Shown here in pieces: positions 49,101-61,100 of a DNA stretch of 64,000 nt. This stretch comes from Ligula intestinalis (lineage: Eukaryota; Platyhelminthes; Cestoda; Diphyllobothriidea; Diphyllobothriidae). The stretch spans positions 12,257,759 to 12,321,758 of the forward strand of contig JAYGXS010000010.1 in assembly GCA_036362985.1 (NCBI GenBank). The letters run 5' to 3'. Below the pieces are notes generated by a model. The model was given only the letters and a program-made list of their open reading frames with translations. It did not search any database and was not told the origin of the DNA. Position numbers and translations under genes: made by a program. Position 1 is the stretch's first letter. Every line of letters begins with the position of its first letter.

Positions 49101-52100
49101 TATAAAGCCAGCATTCTGCCGCTAATGAGACTAGGAAGTGAAGCTGTGGTGTAAGCTGCTTTAAGAGGCTTGCGGGAGAAAGTTTCAGCTTCTTCAATTG
49201 GTGTGTGCGTTGCACTGACCAGCTCGGACTGTGGCACGGGCCCGGGCCCGGGAATAGGAATAAACAATAACTATACATATGCGCGTATTATTGTGGATAG
49301 GCGCTCGCCGATCGCTTACGTAACTCACTCGTCCCCTTGTGCCTTTGGGCTCGCTTTCGAGCCCAGCCAGCAGCCGCACGTGGCTAGCTTATGATATAGG
49401 CCAAAATACATTACTGACGAAGACAGAGAGACTGGAATGGCCCTTTTTGGTTTATTAGCCATCATCAGCCAGCCATACCCAGACTCAAGGATGGCGACCC
49501 CCGAAGTTTGAACCTGTTACCTTGTTAGCTCGAAGTTTACAGCTCTAACTGTTGTGCCAGGGGCTTATTGCCTCATTGGTTTCGATAGGACGTATACACA
49601 ATGTTGGATAGGCGCTCATTTATCGTGCCTTAGATCTCGCTCGATCGAGTGTCGATCCAAATCGAAGATTGGATGTGCAAGGAGCCCATTACGCAGTTGT
49701 TAGAGCGCTGGATTTCTAACTAACAAGTTCGCCGGTTCGAATCTCGAGTTCGCAACGGCTGTGGTTACGTATGGCAGACTGGTGATGGCTGATAGTGCAG
49801 AAATGGCCATTTCGGTTTCCCTTGTCCCTGTCGGTAATGTCTTTCTGTGGATATTATTGCCAGCAACAAAAAGGGTGACTGCGATGGCCATTTCTGGCTT
49901 ATTAGCCCTCGTTAGCCCGTCAAACTCTACCCTAAGTGGTGCACCATCCGATGTTCGAACTCTAACCGCATAGAGAACGCTGAGCAACTGAATAAGAAGC
50001 TGAACCCCTCACTGTTGCACTATGCAGCAGCAAAAACATCAACGAAACACCTGTCTGGCTTTTAGCTCATGCTTATATCTGGAGTTCGGTATATAATCTT
50101 TGTTATGTCTATGTAGCATAATTTAGCATACCGACAGCACAAATACTACCTTCCCGATAGTCCGGCAAGTGTTTTTATTTATATTCGGCACCTGCATTAC
50201 ATTGTTCCCGATATTCTCCTCCTCACATATAACTCGCTAATCTAAAGTTAATCAGTAGGAATGGCGCATTATAGGCTTATTCTGAAAGTTTATTTGACTA
50301 GCTGAGCTGAAATCTACCAGCTACAACGAAATAAATGCATAGTATTCATAAATATCTAACTGGTGGTCAATAATATACCTATGTTGCATGATTAAGCCTA
50401 CCAATAATGCAGTTATTATCCAAAAGCCAAGACTCATGTGTTTTATTGATATTCTGCCATTGCAAAGCAAAGTTGTGGGATGTTCGGCTCTCCGGTGGGT
50501 TCTCCAGCATTCCCTGTATGCTCTTTGCTGTATATGTGCTCCAATATTCAAACTTAAGGTTTTTTGACCCCTCAGAAATGCAAGTACCAACGTAAAGCTT
50601 TGTATGTTTAATACAAAAGTATATGTAAATATATTTAGCCATAATACACGAACTACAGTGGAATAGTCTATAATATTCACAAACGACGATAGCCAGCTGT
50701 GTGTTTGACAGTACTTACAGACCTCCCTTTGACAGACTTGATTTAGTAGTCTCTTAATTCCAATAGACAACGTCCACATCATCGGAGGTCGGATCGGCAA
50801 CCTGGCAACAAATACGGTGGAGGTGTTTGACTTGTCTACGAAAACTAATATTTCTGGAGTTGCCATGACAACTAGCCGTCAGAGCCCTTGTGGGTTAACG
50901 ATGGCAGGCGAACTATTCGTTTTCGGCGGCACTAACGCAACAGGAACGCCGCTCGATTCGTGCGAAGTCTACAACAACATCAAGCGAAAGTAAGCTATGG
51001 TGACTACTTTTTATTCAACTCCGCATGCACAGGTGGTAAGCGTCTATATACTCCTCTCATTGGGAAGGAAAGTTGCAGAAATACGCAACAGTAATCCGAA
51101 ATTAGCTTTTCCACTTCCAGCAATAAGGGCTGTCTGTCCAAGTGCCAAATCTCCCAGCAAAGGTAGCTTAAGTAGTGCACTTCCTATATCCCTATTCTTG
51201 GCATTTTTTCCTACGGAAACGGAGCTTTTAGGGGTCTTGGGGGTAGGACAATAGGATAGGCATTGAAGGAAATTTGTAGAAATAGGTGTTAAGTTGAAAA
51301 GTGTAGTTGAATTTGTTCCCCGCAGCCGCTGGGAGTAAGTTGTCCCACATGTAAATTCAAGGTTTACGCGGACTATACTAATCTAATTCCAGAACGTTAT
51401 GATAAACCCCAGGTAAGTTGAGGTAGACAACCTCGAAACCACTATTTCTTTTTTTAATTAATTGCAAGGAACCTGCATTTTGATAATCGAGTTTTCTGCA
51501 AAACGTTAATCGATAATACATATTAGAAAAATCTACAGATATAAATCAATAAGATTTCTGAATGCAATGCAGTAAAATGCATATAGCAGTTATTGAAGTA
51601 GAATACACTGCCTATCCTAATTCCCCCCCCCATAAAACCCCTACAACTACCGTTTCCGTAGGACAAAATGCTGGGGCTAAGGAGTATATGAGGTGCAATA
51701 CTTAAACTATTGACGCCCGTCTCTGTGTCTAGAACTTATTCAAGAAGCACTCAGAATACCTTAGACTTTGAGCAGAGATCTCTGGTAGAATATTCTGAAA
51801 GAATATGCACGTGAAATTTCAACGGGAGGGGTAGGAGAGAGTATGCTGACGGTCACTTTTTGTTAGAATTTAAGGCTATTTTATCTATAACTAAAACCGA
51901 CTTGTAAATATTAGGCTTCCTATTGTTTTCACTGGCTGCGTGCAGCCGGGTTTCTTTTGTGAATTGCCGATGATTTTAAATCGATAAATTATGCATTGTC
52001 TGTTTATATACTGTCTTCGTTCTGTACACTATGGTCCTGCTCGTCGGCTCATGTGTTCCTGTTTTAGCATCTCGGCAGCGGAACAGTTTTTCAGACGACA

Positions 52101-55100
52101 GAGCAGGTGGGAGTTCGAGTAACAGCCAACTACCCACAAAGGGGAGTATCGACAAATATCAGGGGGACTGGAAGGGCCAATTCTAGTTTAGTAGACTTCA
52201 TCTGACAGCCAGTCTAAATGGTCCGAGATTCTTTGCTCGTTGAGCGTTGTTGAGTTCCGCATTCTAACATTAAGCCACGGGTTAGTCACCCAGTTGGTTG
52301 CGATCCAGAATATTTGCTGCGCTGAAAGTACATTTACCTATGGATTTCCGGAGAATGCATCTAGCGCCGTCACAGGCAGCCGCATAGTGATATGATTATG
52401 CCTGTCTTATTGACCATAACCAGATTTAGAAACACCCTTCTTACGATAGTCAGCATGCATGAACATTTGACACGAACAAGGTACAACATTAATTGCAACC
52501 AAGGAACGAAAAAACGTTAGGATGAAAATGAATATGCGAGACCTTGTTGCAAAGAAGCTGGATGCGCAATTACTGGCTCAGCGGGTTTATTAGTCTGATA
52601 TTTTGGTTTCACACACGAGACCATCATCAGAGGTTGTGAGAATACAACAACAAATTAGCGTGTTTTTTTGTAGCCCAACAGAAAGGAACGGGGTAGAAGT
52701 GGAGGAGAGGGGTGGTGTTCGTCATAGGGCTGAGTTCACACCGTCGGCTGGAAACTGGGCCACGTGTCTTGGCAGCGCGAACGAGGGATGTGACAGTAGG
52801 GAGGTATATCACAGTGTCCGTTGACTGACTTGATGTCAGACATGCCCCTAAACTGGCCACGTGGTGGATGTGCTGGACCAACACGGGGACTAGACCAGGG
52901 CGCAGCAAACATTAGTCGGGTTGCACTCCCATAAAAAAATACAGCACAAAGTGGGTGTGCTGGCACGTACAGTGCTACGAGTTCTGCATGCAACATGCCT
53001 AAGTTTGTAAACGTTTGATTATTACTCGCATTACGGCGAGAACGGATTTACAAAAAATTTGAAATAAAATGAGCAGCATTAGGCATATTGAGTACTTAAA
53101 TAACTATAATAATTACTCAGTGTTTTTTAAGGAAAATAAAAATTTCCCGATAATGCCCAAGTTTCGGAGGCGTAAAAAATAGCTATAAATACGAACAATC
53201 AATTTAAATCTGTTTGAACAGTGAAAATGGAATGTAACCAATTTCTTTACATAAAAAGGGCTTTTCTTTAGACAAAATACTTTGTACATATTACTATTAG
53301 TGAACAAATATTTATTGAACGTCGTCCCATGGAGTCTTGCATCACTGAGATAGTTTTCAGTGTCTTCGTTGATAAATTGTGCTTCTATTCGACGTTTACA
53401 TCATAATCATTAAAATAAGATATACATAAATAAAGAACATTTACCGAAAAAATGAGTGTTGGATATTAATTCTTATGTGGATGGTCATGTGGATGGTCAT
53501 GTGGATCATATTTAGAAATGCCCCAAAACAGCTAACCGCATCGTCGAGAGAAAATAACGTCCGCAGCGAATTCTGATATTGTCTTACCTAAGCTAATAAA
53601 CTTTTAATGTTAGAGTACGTCTTTAAAATGTACTTTATTTAGATTTTCATCTGACGAATGTGTGTGTACATTAACTTTTTCCAAGATAATGTAGCAATGA
53701 AATTGGCGACTTTTGACAATTTTTTTATTTTAACTGAATATGAACGATTCAATTGGACTGGAAATGAAAGGACTTACTTCTCTCTTTATGATGGATTATT
53801 TTCCACATTAATGGGTTAATTGCACCGTCCGTTCTAAGCTTGTGAATGCAAAAAACAGGCGACATATATGGATTTTGTGAAATAGTTAATATTTTTTGTA
53901 TGTTCCGTTTATAAATAGCACATAAGCGGGGCGTATAGTTTACAAAAAAGTATATTTCTGCATGACTTACATTCAATGAGACCTTCTTTACATTACCTTC
54001 GCGGTAATGTATGCGGACACTTTGCTTAAACGCCAAGGTCAGCGGTGCGGTTTAAGCAAAATGCTATGAAAACTTTTTGTCGCTGCATTTTATGTGAAAA
54101 ACGTCATAGTTTGGCTAAACATAATTTTCAAATCTTAAAGTGTTGCTCGTTCCTGAAAGAAAATGCGATTCTTTAAATTTGGCTTCACTTGCATATGAAC
54201 AATTTCGGATAAAGTTACCAGTTCTATAAGGGATTATTTTTCCAATTTTTTAATTATTCAGGAATTCTTCCACAGCACAATGCATATTAATAAATAGTTT
54301 TGTTCTGTCGTAGGACATTTCTTCGATATAAAATTACTCATGAATTAGCCAAAATTAGTGCCTATTTTGGTTCACAGCTTTAACTAACAGGGTATTTTTT
54401 CTAACTAAAGCCTTTCTAATTATTAAATCCACTCAGTTGATCAAAATAACCTGTTCAAATACTTGCGAAATTATCAAGGTAAATTTTATCATGAAAGTTG
54501 CACGCAGGACTTCCAATACTGTATATGCGCAGGCTCATGCCGTGTCAGACACCTGCGCCCGATCCCACCTCTGGCCTTCTTGACTCAATTATGACACCGT
54601 GCACAGGACAGTTATGGAAGAGCGGGTGCGGCAGATGCAACTTAAGTCTAATAGCACTTAAAACCAATCCGCGCAAACGTCGATGTCCCTCTACAAACAT
54701 CATGTGGAGCCCACGGTGAACATCGTCAAATTCGACGATCAAAAGTTCATGCTTCCAGGCAGCAAGGCCACCAGCAGTTTCGGTCCCGTCTGATTGCTAA
54801 CTCGCGCCGGTATCCGTGGGTTCGCAATGTTGAATTCGTGTTCTTCCTCCAGAGTATGAGTAGCGATCTGACACAGTGGATGATCTCTCCGGACTTTCCG
54901 TTTATGCTCCATTATTCGCAAGCTACGTTATCGTCCGGTCTGCCCTGCATAATTGCGAGTACTCCTACGGCACAGAATTTGACAAACTACACCAGGCTGT
55001 CCAATTATGTCGAGACGACCCTTTATTTGCCTGATAGCTAGAAAAAAGGTCTTTGTTGGGGGAGCGAATGACTTTTTCTTTCTACTTATACGTCTGCCTG

Positions 55101-58100
55101 AAATTTGAACCTTCGCCTGAATTCGCATGATAGTTGTTGGATACGGGGCGATAAGGGACGATACCCACAACGAACTCTACAGCGATGCGTTCTGTTAGTT
55201 CTGACGCATTCTTTATGTTTTCCACGAAGAACTATCTTTGGGGTCAGTCTCGTTTCGGGCTCACTACGCTTATTTCGCATAGCTGCATACTTATTTCGAA
55301 TAAATAAGCCTGTTTTCTTACTACAAGGTTGCAAGACAGCTCATCGACATTGCACACCCCACACGGATTTTTTTAGCGACCTGTAGCCACTTTTATTTCT
55401 TATTTTTGTTAACTTAATTTTTAGTTTTTCATTCAGTTTGTACTTTTAAGTTTAATTTTGTTTACCTTAATTTTTAGTTTAGTTTATTCTTAGTTAGCTT
55501 AAGTTATTTTAGTTTTACTTTTTGGCGACATGCGGTTGCGTTTTTGACGTAGAAGCCATTGTGAGTTTAAAAAATGAAAAAATGACTATCTTTCATGATT
55601 TTACTTTAGTCTCTAACATTCTATATAGAATCGGTATACGATTATAGCCAATTCGCAGGTATTTTGGGCACTTCTCGTTCCCTCTTGGATGTACTTCTCC
55701 TTTTAACCATCGCTGGCCAAACATTCAGTTATTTAAATAATTATTTTTTTCTTATTTTATACTTTTATACGCTCTTAATGACTTTTTTCTTTCCATGGTA
55801 TGCCTCACCCGGTTAACTACTTTTCCCAACGGTTCCGTAGTACAGCTTGCTGGGGTCTTCGTTTGCAGTAGTAAGCCCGAAACGAGAGCAGAAGATGAAC
55901 TCTTAAACATATACATGCTGCACCATTGAGAAATGTAAGCAGAAAAAGTGTACATCTATCCGCTAGATGGACTCTCCTCCCTCGGATGCCTGAAGCGCGA
56001 ACTGAGAGCGAATGCACCAGTCTGCCGGATGGTCGCCTCATCATCGCGGGAGGACTGAGTCGAGGCAAGCCTCTCGCTTCCGTGGCCTGTTTCACGCCAA
56101 GTAGCACCTCAGAAGATGCTGTCACTAACACAGGCAGCTGGCGACTGCTTGCACCCATGGCAACTGCTCGCATCCGACCCGCTCTAATGGCTCTTCACGG
56201 AGGGGTCCTATCAGTAGACGGCCGTGGCGCCGTGGAGTTTTTAAACCCCCCAAGTTTTGGTGACTACTGTTCACGCGGCCAGTGGACCAGTATCCATCTG
56301 CCCTGCTGCTCCACATTTGGCGCACAGAAATCTCACACCCTGACTCTGTTCCAGAGGCCCGTGCTGGCACTCGGACAATCCGGCAACGTATATGTATTTG
56401 GTAAGTACATCTTGTGCTAGTCGGTATGTCTGCTTAAACGAAATCGACAACTGCTAGTCACCTGAAACAGTCAATTGATTGGGAATGTTAAGCTGAGCCT
56501 TTGCATTCAGAGTCCGCAATGTGACTCGCTAGTCACGTATCGCATGTCTTGAAGGTAATTACGGCTTCTTATCCACAGTAACCCACCGAAAAGGTGCCTG
56601 GTCCTTTTGATAATAATAAATATATTTAGGCCAGTAGAAATATAAACAATGGCCTGATTTATTAAGGTTTTGGTAAATTGTATTTATTCATTTGAGCCAC
56701 TTGGGAAAAAACTCGACGGCACATCCGGGGGGATTCAAACGCATGAGAGCAAGGGGAAGACTTAACTTCACCCAACGCTCAAATTACTGCAGTTACAAGG
56801 CCCTACCGAGAGTGTTGGTTGTAATAAAGTCATACCTGACTCAGATCCCATTGATTGGGAGTACTAGCGAGGTCAGGAGTGGCTGGTGCGCTTCGGGCTT
56901 TTCATTAACGCTCTCATCTCCCTTATTATAGGCATTTATTATGCAAACACAACCTGAAGAACGCTTGCTATGCCCAAGTCTAGCCCTAACGTTGATCCAG
57001 GACATTGACTATCCGGCCTGGTTAAGCGGCCCGAAACGCAACCGCACAGGATATTAGGTAATAGCTCCTTCGGACGTACAGTAATTCCACCATTTCCGTC
57101 AGTCCGTGTTAGGGGCCTGATCGACATTTTTTCCGAACAACAATAATTTCTGTCAAAATGGAATATATATTGTTTCAAGCAATTGATAGTACATAAAGAA
57201 TAGACTGCCTAACTGATTAAATGTAAAGATCAAAATTTGAATGGGTGGTTCAACACATTGTTGAGTTTGTTTATTTTGATCCTTGAATTGAGGTGAGGCT
57301 CAAAATACTGTTTACTAGAAGATTTCAGTTCACATTAGTATATTGAAGAGAAATACGCGCATAATTTGGCAAAATTCAAGGTTTCTCGATATCCAAAGTA
57401 TTTTGTATGCTTTTCAAGGTTGCAGACCACCTGATAAATTGATTAAAATGTATAAGTCATGGACCGAGATTTCGACACCTGATCTCATGAAATATCTTAT
57501 TCCTATGACTACAATGTCTTCTTATTATTAGGATACTTATTTTACTCCAGTAAGACTTTAGGGGACATAACTTGCGCTGCTTTTTGCGTACCAGGGAATA
57601 ATTTGTAAAAATCTTTAGATTTCATCAGATATACGATACACTATAGTTCAGTACTGCCCTCCTATTCAAATTTCACGTGCCCACGCCTCCCCTCACTCTG
57701 GTTCTTGGATTTCTGACTGCTTGCACTTCAGAGTTCCCTTTCTATGAATGTGCTACCAGTGCCTATTTGAATTTTAAACGAAATTACTTATGCCCTATCG
57801 TTTTTGGGCAGATCGGAGTTCGAACCTGGTTGCCTGCCTCCTGTCTGATGGAAACCTCAACCCCAGTGCACCGATGATGGAGTCAGTCCACTCCACGCAG
57901 AACCATTACGAAAGCGCAGACGGCATCGGAGACCCGGTAAGTTAGCTTGGCTGTCAGAACAACAAAATTCGCGTGAAAACAAATTATGCCACTCAGCTCA
58001 ATCCTCTCCCCCATGGGGTGTAAATGACATGCGCCAGTAGTTTGCAGTGAAGTATAACTAAGAAATCAAGAAAAGTATCAACAAATAAATGCCAAGTTTC

Positions 58101-61100
58101 GCGTTCGAAGAGTTTGCATGGGCGAGCACCTCGGATGGTGCACCAGGTGGAGTTAGGTATGACTGGCTGACGACCACTACTTAGCCACAAATGACCATTC
58201 GAGTCTCCCTTGTCTTTGCCTACAATACTATCTTCCTAAGACTAACAACCCCTACGGCTGCTATGGGGGCTGCCAGTTTTTATTGTTCTGTGCTTTAAAA
58301 CTTTTACATGAGTTCATCTACAGAGATAACAATAGCGACAAAAAGGAAGATAATTTTAGGGAATGTAAACCAGTCAACTACCAGGGATGCACATCTGAAA
58401 GTGGCCGCGCAGAGCTCTGTACACCGGCGCCGAATCAATACATCGATTAATTGCGTATCCATCCGTGGACCAGACTTCAATCAATTCTCGACTCGTCTTA
58501 TTTCGGGCATGGGCGAGTATCTTGAAGGCTGTAATGTTGAAATAATGGCCCATTTCGTAGGTGTGAGCAGCAATTTCCGAGAATTCAACACCCCATCGCA
58601 CAGCCAGCTTATGTTTATGCATGCACTTTACCCAACTTTTTTCCATTAAACACACTTATGGAATATACTTTTATGATAGACCTATCAAAAATTCCGTTAC
58701 AGTTATCCTAACAGTCAATGAATTTCAGGAAACATGAATCGAAGCAGAGTCAGTTCAGTTCACTTTCAATGAGCGAAAAATAGGAGGACGCCTTTGAATT
58801 CCCGATTGATCACAGTGATTTAGAAAAGGATCGATAAAGAAGGACCGTTCAAAAAACATTATTTGCAGGCGATAAGTGAACAACCGTCGACTGGTCAAAA
58901 ACGACTACTCACTTAATATCAGTAAAATAATTGCATATAATTGGTTTGCCATTGGCGTGTATCTGGATATTGGGTAGCGTATGCAGCAATCAATAATGCG
59001 CAGACAATATGCATCGACGCAGAACTAACTGTTTAAGTCTTGTAACGCCAACAATTAGCAAGGCTATTAAGTTAACTCTGACTTCATATAATGATAGCAC
59101 AGTGATTGTCAGATATAAATCATTTTAGCCAGGCTGAACGTTAGCCAACTTAGACTGCCATCAAAACGAAAATCTACTCATTCGGTCCAGAGATAGCTAA
59201 CGTAACAGTATGCGACCCTCAAACCCCCATTGTTCCGTACATTGCTTACGTTCCATCTACTGTTCTGATTCGATAACTCATGTTTATTTCTGATTTAAAT
59301 TGCTGCGACTAGGCTACTTCGTTACCTAGCGATGGTCGGCACTCGGACCGCTCGCGGTACCGGTCCTCTCGGCCACCTTGACGTTAGACTAGACTGAGAT
59401 GGTCTTCTTGTTTGTATCGGACGCAGGTTGGAGTCATCTCCTTTTCATTGCTGTCTATTAGTCGGTTGTTTTATTTCCTTGACAATTTAATATTTATATA
59501 GACTCCATGTAAAGCAAACTCACACGGAAATCTTTGGTAAAAGGCGAAAGATTTACCTATAGTTGAGGGGGTGCTATAAAATAGAAGACAAGAAAATTTA
59601 TTAGTTTCTACATGGGGCAGCCTAACTTTGACAACCGGGCGCAACGTTCCCTGAATAATTCTTTTTTTGGAGATAAAAATTACTAAAGAATATGAAGGCA
59701 CTGTCTGTTTTGCAACAAGAACTGAGGCTCGCATATTCGCTTCTATTCGGGATGAAAATTAGCTTCCTGTACAAAATTTCTGCTTTACCCTGAATTATTT
59801 GATTAGTTACTTGTTTTTCGGGGATAAAAATAGAGTTTTTTCCCACCAAAATCCTTACCTAGTACTAACTTATTTTATTTACGATATTTTGCAGTATAAA
59901 AAGTACCTTTTCTATCTCGAAACATCAAAAAATTACATACTTGGGGTAAAACCACCATTTTTCCAGAAGCTGCAATTACCAGTTACTGTTGACCGCCTTC
60001 CATTGCATTGTATACAATATACATTTTGAGGTATAACGTTGACAGTCCTCCGCGCGTGCTCATTGGCTACGTAGCCTAAGATAGTTCTACTTTTTTCGTC
60101 AGCTAAACTCGGTCGCTGGCGTCCAGAACCTTATCTACCGCTTGCCTTAAACGAGAAGCCGTATCTATTTCTGTTTTACGTTATTCTGTTGCGGCAATTT
60201 GGCTACTTTGCATCCCCCTCTCCCTATTGTCACCGCTACCGTCTTACACATGACCTTAGCTAATGCACTTTTAATACGGCTGCAGATTGTAACCTTACCG
60301 GGCGAAGTTTTACAAAAAGGAAGCTGGAAACTTCGAAACAGTTGGTTTTGGTTCTGCCGTCATCAGCTAGTTACGTCTGAACTCCAGGTGGTACTGAAAT
60401 CGGATACAGGCAGCTCCTGAACCTTTACTGCCGACGTCACTGGCCGACCGGGTTTCTCTGTCCGGGTAGAGGAGACTTCAGCGAGCCGTTCTTATTGGAT
60501 GGAAAGGCGTAGTTACCATAGCAGTTCGAATGGGTGAAGGTGGACGATCAAAGTTTTTCATAACACGATACACTCGGGTCCAGATCTCGGCTGGGGACAT
60601 CAGAAGTACTGAATCAGAACTGGTCGTTCAAGCATCCTTTATCGTTGCCGCCGATCGTTATAGCTTACCGGTAAATGACAATTTCCACGCAACTGACCCT
60701 GTATACTTCAAACTAAGGTAATACGTGAAATACCCAATTTCGTGTTGTAGTGTGGGTAGGCGTTAATCGCGTGTGATAATCAAACTCCCTAATACGCAGG
60801 CGCTTTTAGCAGATTGAAGTTTAATCTACCTACTAGTTAAAAAATTCGGCATTCTCCATAGGATTCGAACACACGACAACAAAGGCAAGGCAGTCAGAAT
60901 TTTCACATCTGAGTCAGCCAAATTATTCAAATATGTCCCCTCAAGCACTCTGGCAATGAAAGGTGAACCTAGTGGATTCTAGGCTACTGACTTAGGAAAA
61001 CCTACTTGAGCAGACAATTTGCTGTGGGTTTCATGCGTTTTACTAGGTTGGGCTAACAGCTTGGCCCGACTGGAGGCAAATTCTAGATCGTCGATCAGGC

